Part shown: positions 10,377 through 21,158 of the stretch, one piece after another
Layout: each line of letters begins with the position of its first letter
How positions within the stretch are numbered: position 1 is the stretch's first letter
Assembly (NCBI GenBank): GCA_022570795.1
Contig: JAKUDP010000028.1
Span: 1,116,001-1,180,000 of the forward strand
DNA: 64,000 bases
Reading direction: 5' to 3'
Origin: Sphaerulina vaccinii
Lineage: Eukaryota; Ascomycota; Dothideomycetes; Mycosphaerellales; Mycosphaerellaceae
Notes under the pieces: model-generated
Told to the model about the DNA's origin: nothing
Databases searched by the model: none
Seen by the model: the letters and a program-made list of their open reading frames with translations, nothing else
Position numbers and translations under genes: made by a program

Positions 10377-11582
10377 GATTAGTATCTTTTCGCAATAGAA
10401 AGACTGACAAGGAAGGTGTATGTAGTCAGAAAGGGACAGGCTGTCGCATATATGCTGTAGGGGTTTTAGTAAAAGAAAAATCGTATGAGAAGAAGAGGCT
10501 CGGGACTTTTCTGAAGAATGTGACTCTCCCATGCGGGAAGTCTACCATGGTATAGACAACTTGCCACCTCAAAATTTTTTGACACTTTCCAGTATTTCAT
10601 ACCTATATGAGCGAGGAGTTGTCAGCATATAAGCATAAGGTATCTAGAAAAGCTATGGGAAACTTCCTTGGCGGCAAGGCGCACGTACCGCAACCAAAAT
10701 ATCCACCGTCAGTCCATAACTTCGGGAGCATAACGTGTCAGCTCGTCGCAGATGGTGCATGCTGTATGGTGGTAGCGTGGAAGCCAAAGTTGCTGTTACT
10801 AATCGTTAGAGATCTCAATGCCTGTATCTGGTCTTCGCATCTTCTTGCTTTACACAGCAGCCTTCTGAGCAGCTGTTGTGTTCGTGGAGGATGATACGAA
10901 GAATTCATGTGACCGCCGGAGGCATTCCTTGCGGAGCTTCGCGGGTGGAGTGTCGGTGGTGAATCTCCTCGCAAGCTCGTCGATCCACCATCCCTTCGGT
11001 GGGCCTGCGTACGTCTACACTCGCAGATACCGTTATGTCCGTACCGCTGCAAATCCATGCTTGATCAAATCCAGAATTGATTCGGCTCTCACGGTATCTC
11101 AATGTTCCAGCTTCATTATGCCATTCCACTCGACATCGTACACATCCATTCTAGAGAACAGTATTCCCAGCCTGCATGTTCGTTTCCAGAGAGTCTGTCA
11201 CGTTAGCGTCAGCTATTGGGGTTTCGTCATCTGTTGAGATGTCTCCCCTTCGTCACCATGAGTCCGTCCTGCTCACCCAAGCTCCTCTTGTCTGAAGCAC
11301 CTGCAAATGTACAAAGCTTGAATTCAAGTCTGGGTGCAGAGCTACCTGGTTGTTGTGCTAGACCCATCTCGTCCTTTCTGCGCATATGCTGTTGCGCAGT
11401 GAAGTGTCCCATCGCACCGTTTCGTTGCCATCCCGCTTCGTAAAAATGTCCTCAAGTGCGCCCGAACGCTATCAAAAACGAATGTTCAAAGTCCTCCTCT
11501 TCTTCTGTGCCATCTTCTTTACCTCTCTCTACCATGGTGTCCTCGTCCATCGCAGCTCTTGTTCCCCCTTTCCCTCGCGCTC
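10377..11582. other. Gene-poor intergenic stretch with dispersed repeat
   Basis: About 1.2 kb upstream of the GH128 gene and downstream of GID4. Several short open frames are present, but none resembles a known family. The only recognisable feature is the 75-bp repeat at 10911-10985. Confidence 0.55.
10911..10985 (-). repeat. 75-bp dispersed repeat, copy B
   Basis: Inverted copy of 3439-3513, 69 of 75 positions identical, no gaps. Five of the six differences are transitions. Translated on the minus strand it reads DRRACEEIHHRHSTREAPQG, matching the other copy's frame, so it may be part of a decayed repeated coding element. Confidence 0.8.
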
Positions 11583-12681
11583 TCACCGAAACTCAACAGC
11601 TCCCCCACAACCCCTAACATCTACATGCTCCAGCTCCAACTGTTGATACTTCTCACTCTTCGCATGGAAATAAATCCCCGAAACTTTCCCACTCGCTTGA
11701 TTAAAGCAAATATAATAAAACCCTTCGAAACTCGCTCCACTTATCGTCTTCACCCTATGATCCGGCACTAAGAAATATTCTTTCCATCTCATGAACATGT
11801 GCTCGTTGTCTTCCGGGTGTTTGAGAGTGAAATTCGGGTTTGTCTGAGTTTGTTTCGCTATACCGCGCCAGGGTGGGAAGCGAGCCCAGTGTTGGAGGTC
11901 GACTTTTTCGTTTGAGCCCCAGGAAGGGTGGGATGTGCGGAAGAGGTATTTGGGTCCGATGATTTCGCCGGAGAAGAAGGTTGTTAGGGTTGGGTGGTCA
12001 TCTGTTAGGCCTACGCGTCACATATCAGGTCAGTACATATACACACATGTGGTCTTCGCAGGACGTACCTTGAATGCGAAGATAGCCACACAACGTAGAC
12101 TCCGCGAGATCTACATCCTTGAGTTCAACTTGAACATCATAGACCTGACGATCTGACTGCTGTGTGCCTCTGAACTTGCTTCCAGGTCGTAGGAAAGATG
12201 TGGTCGAGTTGGGTGTGGTGTATCTATTCCGTTCCAGCTCAGGATAGTGGAGGTAAAGTGGAGCGTCATCCTCTTCTGGAGAGATGGCAGCAGCAGACAT
12301 GGATTGTGCTAGTTGCTCGCTGTTGTCCGGTGGAGGTGAAAGTAGTCCGATGGCAAAGGGACTCGATGGCGTATTCGTTTCTTCTGCTTGCTCAACTTTG
12401 GCAGACTGCCGCCTCAGTGCTTCAGTTGTTGTTTCTGTGCCATCATCGTTTCCCTCACTCTCCGGGGTAGGCGCCTGCAACGGCTCTGAGATCTCGTGTT
12501 CCACTTCACTCGTTCGGTCCGCACCAGCGGGTGGATTTGACGCTTCTACTGCTTCCTCGCTGGTTGTATGCTGTTCTCTTCGGTCTTCAGGCGGACATCC
12601 ATATCGTGCATTCTCAGCATCAGCAGCTACATGTACGACTTCGACAGGCGGTAATATGTGGTCGTCGCTGGGAGTTGGCAT
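11583..12681 (-). CDS. GID4: GID4/VID24 substrate receptor of the GID E3 ubiquitin ligase
   Basis: Exons 12069-12681 and 11583-12010 with a 58-nt intron give 346 residues; an upstream in-frame ATG at 12729 would add 16. The first 165 residues are a low-complexity acidic, Ser/Pro-rich leader. The conserved GID4 barrel then runs from SFLRPGSKFRGTQ through CGYLRIQGLTDDHPTL, the TFFSGEIIGPKYLF strand and FEGFYYICF to the C-terminus. In yeast this receptor recognises N-terminal proline degrons on gluconeogenic enzymes and directs them to degradation when glucose returns. The intron falls inside the invariant RIQGL sequence, which confirms the splice. Its Mago nashi neighbour upstream is on the same strand. 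Confidence 0.93.
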
Positions 12682-13207
12682 TCTCGTATACTCGCGTGAC
12701 GCAGTAGTTGCGGAGATAGGTAAGTTCAAGGCGAGGTCATTGTATGGTGGAAACCAGGAGTGGATATGTAGGAAGAACAGGAAGAGAAGTATGCGCCAAA
12801 GTCAAGAGAGTCGTTGGTATCGTTATGGAGGTGGTGGTCACAGAGTGTTACGATCGAGAAACATGACGTGCCGCCCAATCGTTCGAAGTGAAGCACAAGT
12901 CTGGAGTAGTCCGAAACCTTGTTTGGCGGGGCACCACGTGCCTTGCCCTAATACTCTTGCCTGGTATGCCACTTTCCTCTCCTCTCCTATCCTCGTCTTC
13001 CATCTCTCTGCAGAGCCGTCGTGAGACTGTGTAGGAGACGCGACCACTCGCTGACTATCTGCATTGGCTAATATTGACGGCTTCCTCGAGACTGAGGCCA
13101 TATGAAATGTTGTTGGGTCTCGTGGGTATCATAGCCAGCATTGGTTGAGCTTGGATCTTGGTACGGACTGTGGCAGCCTACTCCTTCGCATTTGACGGCC
13201 TGCATAC
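12682..13207. other. Intergenic between GID4 and Mago nashi
   Basis: About 530 bp. It must hold the GID4 promoter and the Mago 3' end. No independent gene is seen; open frames on the plus strand are the antisense of GID4 extended. Confidence 0.55.
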
Positions 13208-14061
13208 TTATATCGGCTTGATCTAGTAGAGTTGTCAGTACAGCATGGATTGAATGTCAAGTGCTCCGTGAACATACCTTGAAGTGCAGCGAGATTAGCG
13301 AGAAGACCAAGGCCTTCAGATCTTGAACCAGATAGTAGAACACACGCAGCCCCTCGGGATCTTCAGACTCGTTCACATCCACCAATGAGCCAATCTTAGC
13401 GGTCTGTTCGAGCGTTAGCATGTCCGATTTATGCATTCCCGGTGGTAGGTAGTCCTGACCTCGAATGAGATGTGTTCGCCAGCAATACGGATCTCAAGTT
13501 CTTGTCTTCCATCCTTGTTCTTCTGGGGCCATTTGGTGTCGTCTTCTCTGTTTCGAGGTCAGTACTGCGAGAGGATGGTTTCTGTGATGGGTGAGACGTA
13601 CTTCATGATCTCGCTGTCTTTGATGATTCGCTTGATTTCTTGGACCATAAGTGCACTTACGCACACTGTAGATGTCAGTACCTCCTCGCTGTGAGTATCT
13701 TGGATCGCAAGAGTCTTGACGTACTCTCTTTTCGGATGAGAGAATCATTGCGGTAGTTCGAGTTGTTGGCATATCGTGCTATGGCTGATCGTCCATCACC
13801 GACTACCCGGAAGTCGAATTCTAGAGATTGTCAGCTCCTATTCATTGTGTTGAGAAGAGTATTGCTTACCCAGAAACTCGTGTCCGAATCGTCCTGAGTG
13901 ACCCGAGCTTTTCACATGTCAGTATGGAGGATCTTCATCTCCATCTCCATCTCCGAGATGAAGTTCTGCTATCGCTAGACTTTGCAGGCACCGGATGTAG
14001 GCAGAAATGGTTTGACATACTAGTACCGGACGTAGAATGGCTCGCTCGTGGGTTCCGGCAT
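13208..14061 (-). CDS. mago: Mago nashi exon-junction-complex subunit, seven exons
   Basis: Reconstructed from seven exons: 14021-14061, 13870-13907, 13725-13820, 13602-13665, 13460-13547, 13278-13403 and 13208-13222. They total 468 nt and encode 155 residues. Every junction is GT-AG and restores family sequence: MPEPTSEPFYVRYY, then SGHSGRFGHEFLEFDFRV, GDGRSAIARYANNSNYRND, CVSALMVQEIKRI, WPQKNKDGRQELEIR, the GLRVFYYLVQDLKALVFSL helix and terminal KIKPI. Mago pairs with Y14/RBM8 and clamps eIF4A3 on spliced mRNA in the exon junction complex. Because no single exon exceeds 126 nt, simple frame scanning would miss this gene. It shares a roughly 360-bp divergent promoter with coatomer beta. Confidence 0.95.
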
Positions 14062-14418
14062 TTTGCTGTTGTGATTGTGCTTCGAAGGGAAGTTGTGTAG
14101 GGCTGCTTCTTCAAGGGCGATCGCTTGAGCTTGGCACAGTTTCGAGGAGAGGGTCCAAACACGTAGACAGAAGCCAGAAGCACACTCCTGGCCAGCGACA
14201 TAACTTCTACCACCTCTCTCTACCGCACTTCTCTCTAGGCACCCACCTCCTCGCCAATATCTCGATCTTCTCCTTCACCCACGAATACCATATCCCCCGC
14301 ATCAGATTGAAGGAAGCTTCTCGTCTCGGGGCTGGCTCAATAAACTGCGGTCTGCGAGGAGGACTCGCCCAGAAACACCACCACCACCTTCCTTCTATAC
14401 ACATAATACCTGCCCATC
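14062..14418. promoter_or_regulatory. Divergent promoter region, Mago nashi / coatomer beta
   Basis: 357 bp between two divergent start codons. Its right half is rich in C and CT runs (for example CACCACCACCTTCCTTC), typical of fungal 5' leaders. No TATA box or recognised operator is evident. Confidence 0.5.
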
Positions 14419-17400
14419 ATGGCGACCTTTCTGGAGAACTCGTACAGCTTGGTGCACCAGGACAACCTTGCAGATCTGCCCTCACAGCAAGATCTCAAGA
14501 ACCAGCTGGAGAAGGGCACAGATGACAGCAAGCAGGAGACGATGAAGCGCATATTGACTGTCATGCTGAATGGAGACCCAATGCCTGGACTTCTTATGCA
14601 CATCATTCGATTCGTGATGCCGAGCAAGAGTAAAGCGTTGAAGAAGCTGTTATACATCTACTACGAGATCTGCCCCAAACTGGACTCCAATGGCAAGCTG
14701 AAGCAGGAGATGATTCTGGTTTGGTAAAGACATACAATCACAGGTGGAAGATATTGACAGACACTGACTTCTGACAGTAACGGCATTCGCATGGACCTAC
14801 AACATCCCAACGAATACATTCGAGGCAACACACTTCGCTTCCTGTGCAAGCTGCGCGAAGCAGAACTGATCGAACCACTCCTCGCTCCTGCCCGCGCATG
14901 TCTGGAGCATCGCCACTCGTACGTCCGCAAGAACGCCGTCTTCGCCATTGCCTCCATCTTCCAGCACTCCGAACACCTGATGCCCGATGCGCCAGAGCTC
15001 ATTCAGAACTTCCTCGAATCAGAGAGCGACAACACTTGCAAGAGGAACGCTTTCGCTGCACTGCTCAGCATCAGCCACGAGAAGGCGCTTGAGTACTTGA
15101 GTGGAGTGTTCGAGGGCATACCAAACGCGAGCGAATTGCTCCAGCTGGTTGAGCTGGAGTTCATTCGGAAAGATGCTGTGCAGAATCAAGGAAACAAGGC
15201 GCGATATCTCAGACTCATCTTTGATCTGTTGGAGGCGAAGGAGTCGACAGTGGTGTATGAGGCTGCATCGTCTCTCACAGCACTTACGAACAACCCAGTG
15301 GCGGTGAAGGCTGCAGCTGCGAAGTTCATCGAGCTAGCGATCAAGGAGTCGGACAACAACGTCAAGCTTATTGTGCTGGAGAAGGTCAACTCGCTACGAA
15401 AGGCTAATGAAGGCATCCTGGACGACCTGACTATGGAGATTCTGCGTGTGCTTTCCAGCCCAGATCTGGATGTGAGGAAGAAGGCTCTTGAGCTAGCGAT
15501 GGACATGGTCTCCAGCAAGAATGTGGAGGAGGTCGTCCTACTGCTCAAGAAAGAGTTGGCCAAGACTGTGGACGAGCAATACGAGAAGAACAACGAGTAC
15601 AGATCACTCCTGATCCATTCGATACACCAGTGTGCTATCAAGTTCTCCGAGATCGCACAAAGCGTCGTGGGCCTGCTTATGGATTTCATCTCCGACTTCA
15701 ACAATGCCTCGGCTGTGGACGTTATCTCATTCGTGAAGGAGGTCGTCGAACGATTCCCCAAGATGCGCAGCTCGATCGTGGAAAGACTGGTCTCGACTCT
15801 TAGCGAGGTTCGAGCAGGCAAAGTGTACCGAGGAAGTCTGTGGATTGTTGGAGAGTACTCCCTCGAAGAGAAGGACATCAGAGACGCGTGGAAGCGGATC
15901 CGTGCCAGTCTGGGTGAGATCCCTATCGTTGCCTCTGAACAGCGACTATTGGAGGAACAGCCAGATGGTGAGGCAGAAACGAACGGTCAAGTCAATGGTG
16001 ACGCCAAGCCTGCAGCAGCAGCAGCAGGCTCCCGTAAAGTCCTTGCTGATGGCACATATGCCACGGAGACGGCGCTCACCAGCAACGCATCTGCGAAGGC
16101 GAAACTCGATGCAGTCAAGGCTGCACAGAAGCCACCTCTGCGACAACTCATCCTCGACGGCGACTACTTCCTCGCAACCGTGCTCTCTTCGACTCTCACA
16201 AAGCTTGTCATGCGACATTCAGAGATCTCAGGAGACGCCGCACGCACGAACGCTCTTCGTGCAGAGGCTATGCTCATCATGATCTCGATCATCCGAGCTG
16301 GTCAATCGCAATTCGTGAAGGCGCCCATTGATGAGGACTCCGTGGACCGAATCATGTCTTGTGTGAGATCGCTTGCAGAATTCCAGCAGAAGAAGGACCT
16401 CGAGGTCGCTTTCTTGGACGACACAAGGCAAGCCTTCAAGTCCATGGTGCAGGTTGAGGAGAAGAAGCGTGCCGCAAAGGAAGCCCTGCTTCAAGCAAAG
16501 AATGCCATTCAAGTTGACGACCTTGTCTCGATACGGCAGCTGAAGCCCAAGAACGCCATCGACAACGCAGACGAAGCAGAAGTCGACCTAGAAAAGGCTA
16601 CTGGTGGCGACGCAACAACCGAAGATCTCACATCGAAGCTCAGCCGCGTAGTACAACTCACTGGCTTCTCGGACCCAGTCTACGCAGAAGCATATGTGCA
16701 AGTCCACCAATTCGACATTATCCTGGATGTGCTGCTCGTCAACCAAACCCGCGAAACTCTTCAGAACCTCTCAGTCGAGTTCGCCACGCTCGGTGATCTG
16801 AAGGTTGTCGAACGCCCCACGACACAAAACCTTCCAGGCCTCGATTTCCTCAACGTCCAAGCAACGATCAAAGTCTCCTCCACAGACACTGGAGTCATCT
16901 TCGGCAATGTCGTATATGATGGCCCATCATCTACGGAATCGAACGTCGTCATCCTTAATGATGTTCACGTTGACATTATGGACTACATACAACCCGCACA
17001 CTGCACCGAAACACAATTTAGAACAATGTGGACTGAATTCGAATGGGAGAATAAAGTCAACATCAATACTAAGATGCCCGCTGGAACTGGACTGAGAGAC
17101 TTCTTGCAACGGCTCATGAAAGTCACGAATATGTCTTGCTTAACGCCGGAAGCAAGTTTGGAGGGCGAATGCCAGTTCTTGAGCGCTAACCTTTATGCGA
17201 GAAGTGTTTTTGGTAAGTTCTTCCTTCCCCATGCGTGACTTATGGTGAACCTCGCTAACGCTCCGATGTAGGTGAGGACGCTCTAGCAAACTTAAGCGTT
17301 GAAAAGGAAGGCGAGAATGGACCTGTCACTGGCTTCATGCGGATACGTAGTAGATCTCAGGGTCTCGCATTGAGCTTGGGGTCACTCAAAGGCCTGAACA

Positions 17401-17423
17401 AGATCGGCGAGCTGGTGCTATGA
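14419..17423 (+). CDS. SEC26: Coatomer (COPI) subunit beta
   Basis: Exons 14419-14723, 14778-17212 and 17272-17423 give 963 residues, the usual length for beta-COP. The N-terminal two thirds is an adaptin-like HEAT solenoid (starting LENSYSLVHQDN; DLQHPNEYIRGNTLRFLCKL at about 105). An Ala-rich linker follows at about residue 405, and the C-terminal coatomer beta domain and appendage run from about 690 to 955, ending GLNKIGELVL. Both introns are short GT-AG introns inside conserved sequence. COPI coats Golgi vesicles for retrograde transport to the ER; the epsilon subunit is also encoded in this window at 57 kb. Confidence 0.95.
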
Positions 17424-18391
17424 GTGCCGTTGTTGGAGGGAGAAAGGAATGTCAAGCATGGCGTCTGGCGCAGACGCTGGACAGCGATAAGGCAAAAGTC
17501 TAGCCACTTAGGGATGTAGAGCCAAGCATGCATAAGTACGTATGAGGAAGATCAAATCTAGATGGAGATGAAGTACACCTTCGACTACAACTAAGCACAA
17601 GAGAGAGCATGTCAACTACGTCGACTCAAGGCAAAAGAGGAACCAAAAAAGCGAAACAATCGCCCGCGCCTATCGAGGTTCGAAATGCATGCCGGGCCAT
17701 TCTGAACAAGTCTTTTGGCTTTGTGAGGAGGAGGTACGAGGTTCTAGGTATGTTAAGCATCAGTCACACTGACGACTTACAGTGAGACCGCTAGACTATG
17801 GACGACTGTTGGGAGCTCACAATATGGCCTCGCATGTGGATGCTCATACCTGTAGGAGTACAGACCCAAAGTAAAAGACTAATCGAATAGCAAAACAATC
17901 ACCTCAGTGTCTGCAACAGCACTGCTTCGTGCGTCCATTCAAGTCCTTCAGGCTTAAGGGATGGGGAATGAGCCTGCTTTATCAAGCATCAGCTTCGCCA
18001 ACGACTTACAGATATTCTACTAGACCAAGGACGACCGTTGAAGAGCCATATTCCGGAATTCTATATGAACACCCATGGTTATAGGGTTTTTGCCAACACA
18101 GCCATCGATGAATCGACATAGCAAAAAGAACAAACAAATGGCAAAACAATCGGCCAAGCGAGTCATATTGCCTGCTCACTCGCTGTGAAGTCATGGAGGC
18201 TTTGAATGAAAGATACAGGTCAGCTAAGTCAAGCATCAGACTTGCTGACGACTTACTGGTCATACCGCTAGACTAAGGACGACTGTTACAGAGTGACAAT
18301 CTTGCTTCGTATGTCTACCTCCAAACTTTTGCCTTTCTAGAGCTCAAAGCGTAACAAGGCCCCTATACTGAGCGCCAGAGGATGGAGAACC
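17424..18391. other. Gene-free stretch between coatomer beta and the HET-ankyrin remnant
   Basis: About 970 bp made up largely of the tandem tRNA-like units; the first 200 bp is the coatomer beta 3' flank. No coding region is supported. Confidence 0.6.
17640..18345 (-). repeat. Three tandem ~235-bp tRNA-like repeat units
   Basis: Read on the minus strand, three head-to-tail units start with AACRGTCGTCCNTRGTCTAG near 17810, 18041 and 18287 and are about 229-249 bp apart. Each continues with TAAGTCGT, then CTGATGCTT, a degenerate B-box-like site, and ends near ATTGTTTYGC plus T-rich sequence. The start resembles the 5' half of a tRNA (7 nt plus an A box like TGGTCTAGCGG). Two more units lie at 43.3-43.8 kb on the other strand. 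None folds as an intact tRNA by eye. Confidence 0.8.
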
Positions 18392-20367
18392 CTAAGCGCG
18401 TTCGCTCTCCTTCTTGCAGCGCCTGCATTTCGAATTGTATATCCTGCCACTTCGATCAGCCCATTCCGGCAAATCCTGTGACTCTCGTGGTTTGCAGGAT
18501 TCCAGAAGCTCCAGCATTGTACTGTTGTCTTCGGCGGTAAGCCTAAGCATGAACCTGTCGACCGTGGCTCCGTCTTACAGTAACAACCTCACCTCTTCCA
18601 TATCTCCTTGGTAGATGGCCCATGTGAGAGCACTATTAATCTCGGGCTCAAGGCGCTCGACACTTGCGCCTGCATCCAGAAGTATTCGTACAGCTAGCCA
18701 ATTCCCATCCCTTGCGGACATGTAAAGAGCATTACAATCAACAGGGTCTGCACCCCAGTCCAATAACAGCTGGAGAATTCCTACAAGATAGATTGTAGTT
18801 GACTCTAGCAGAGTATGATTTTGCGCACTATACCTCCAAGCGGCTGCGGGACTGTGATCGATGCAGACGTTTGGATCCGCGCCGGCTGAAAGTAATGTGC
18901 GCATAACAAGTGGATTTGTGCTTGGGCCAACTGCTTTGCAAAGGGCGGATTCCAAATGCCAATCGTCTTCTTGTACATCCAGAGCTGGCTTGAGCTGAAG
19001 CAACCACTCTACAACCGTGATTGAGCCCTCCTGTGCAGCAAGTTGGAGCAACTTTGTAGGGCAAGAGGCGAAGATGTGTACAGTAGCACTTTCGCCGAAA
19101 GTTTGGTGCGATAATTCGTCTCCAGTTACATTGGCTTGAGCAAGTCGTACGAACTCACGAAGAAGATGCGAGCTCTCATTGGATGCAGAGGACCACTCAC
19201 AGTCAGATGGCCAGTTGTGACTGCTGCTCGGTACTTGCAGTCTTTTCCAGTTTTCGTCTGGGTCGTGATCTGCAACATATATCGTCGATGCTACACTCCG
19301 GTCTCGCTCTGCTACCAGGCTACTGATTGTGGAAACGTCGTCTGCAGCATGAAGCGCAACATTGAAGATCTGCATCGCTCCAAAAGACGCCATCAGATCG
19401 AGGACTTGTGGTACGCTCGCAATTTCAGACGCGATGGACCAGCGTATAGCGTCTCGGAATACATTTACAACGGATTTGCTGTAATTGACCCTTATACCGT
19501 CGTGATCTTTACTGTTGCCTGAAGGTTGAGCAGCGCGTATACTAGATCCCGTTCATTACTTGCTTTATAGCTTCTGAACTTTCCCATGCATGTGAAGAGG
19601 TCTTTTTGTAGCCGCGATTGGGTAGAACGGGGTCCTAACGGAATGAGTTCCAGAATTGGCTGCCCGCCACTGCTATCGCCTTTGACCAGTCCTGTAACTG
19701 CGGCGACGATATACGCGTCTACGGTGTAAACGCCGCTGCTTATAAGAGCGCTTCGGGCATTGGCGATCTCTTGAAGGATCCAGACTCTTGAAGACCAAGC
19801 TCGGTCAAAAAGTTGTCGCATGCCGCGCGATATCAAATCCATGTCCATGTCATTTTGAGGCCATATCTTGCGTACAAGATCCTGGTCACGGGATTCAGCT
19901 GGATGCTCATCAACCTGCCGTTGAACTTCGATGAGCGCTTCCATAAGTCGCGCAATGTCGAGCGTTGCCTTGCCGAGCCACACAAGTACTTGATCTGCTT
20001 GTGCGTATATGGTAGACATGTTCTGTACCTGGTTCGATTTCTCCTCAACGTTCTTTTGATCAATACAGATGCCGTCGATCCACATGACCCTCTCTCGGTC
20101 GACGAGTCTAACGTGCTGAAGGGCAGCGAACAAACTATCTGTGATCCAGAGAGTTTTGCTGTTCACCTTGATTGGTTCCACTTCTTGATTGGAGCCCCAT
20201 ACATACGAGAGGGCTTCGTAGCTTACGTCCTGAGAGGCTTCTGCTTCGTACAGGTCGCAGTGAATCGGCTCACCAAGGTTGCCCGGCAATAGTCGAAGAA
20301 GACGGAAACTGGGCCAGCATAGCTGGTTTGATGGGTAGCAATACAGGTTTGTAGTGCGTTCTGACAT
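18392..20367 (-). pseudogene. HET-domain plus ankyrin-repeat gene, broken by frameshift and nonsense
   Basis: The 5' part (20367 to about 19525) encodes a HET domain with FRLLRLLPG, YEALSYVWGS and WIDGICIDQKN, reaching RDLVYALLNLQ. At about 19521-19525 the frame slips by one base (a one-base deletion fits). The next frame continues with the expected HET sequence DGIRVNYSKSV, then ankyrin repeats (LLQLAAQEGSITVVEWLL, TLLSAGADPNV, LLDWGADPVDC, LLDAGASVERL). That frame meets TAA at 18575-18577 in the middle of another repeat, after EEVRLLL, and reopens as DGATVDRF through to TAG at 18392. Spliced alternatives would need a 36-41 nt intron or would remove conserved residues, so I call it a pseudogene. 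HET proteins trigger incompatibility or cell-death responses; CAA to TAA would be RIP-like. Confidence 0.78.
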
Positions 20368-21158
20368 CTTTTCCTGAACTCAGGATTGTCCGACAATCTC
20401 CTCGCCCCGAAGCCCTCCCATAGCAGAGACAATTGAAGAGAACACCACTCCTCCGTTGATGAATGGCCACTTCGTCTCGTGACCCGTGATTCCTGTATAC
20501 TCAGGCAGTGTTTATCTCCAGCATATGCATCAGATCTTTGCTGAATCTCGTGCCCCGGGGTCCTGCTTCAAATCGGTCTCACAGCATAAAGCGAGCAGGC
20601 GGCGGTCGTAGTGACTATTCGTGGTCCCGAGGATATCGCAAGGCTAAATCTGTGGAATCCATGCAGCGAGATGAGGGAGCATGAAGAAGTACTTCCTACC
20701 CACGAGGCTGCCAAGTTATCATGGCGCAGCCTCGCCGCCTAGACCGATGGAATCAGGCCGAGCTTCATTCGGCAGGCAGCGCGATCTGCATTCCATAGGC
20801 GCGTGAGCAATCGTTCATAGCACATGATCGAGCTGTTCGTGCCACGAAGTCCATAATTGAAATGATAAGATTTCTGCTTGTTGCGTGTTTGTGAAGGTGG
20901 AAGAAGAGAAGGGGTACAGTAGTGTGAAGTGGAGTCCCGCGGGCCAAGCCGCAAAGCAAGGACTCCCTTGGCAAGTGAAGGAGGATGAGTTGATGAAAGT
21001 AGAGGCAGTAGACATGCTTTCTATACGCTCAGAGTATGTACCAGTGGTATCAAAAAAGACACGTCGCAAACACAAAACAGAACGAGCTCGAACGCTCAAC
21101 TTTCATCTATTCCTCCTCCAACCTCAATGGCTTGGTGGTCTCTCGCGTACAGAGATGC
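20368..21158. other. Intergenic between HET-ankyrin remnant and ARG5,6
   Basis: About 790 bp with only short unsupported frames. It should contain the remnant's promoter and the ARG5,6 3' flank. Confidence 0.5.

Noticed and set aside
12284..13024. 246-codon plus-strand frame opposite GID4
   Set aside because: It overlaps the conserved GID4 coding strand and the intergenic gap, and shows no domain or splice support.
15186..15878. Long antisense open frame (230 codons) inside coatomer beta
   Set aside because: It is the shadow of a strongly conserved gene; residues are Ser/Arg-rich and resemble no family. Similar antisense frames in SEC10 (28609-29190), SLA1 (1958-2737, other frame) and ARG5,6 (22974-23615) were dropped for the same reason.
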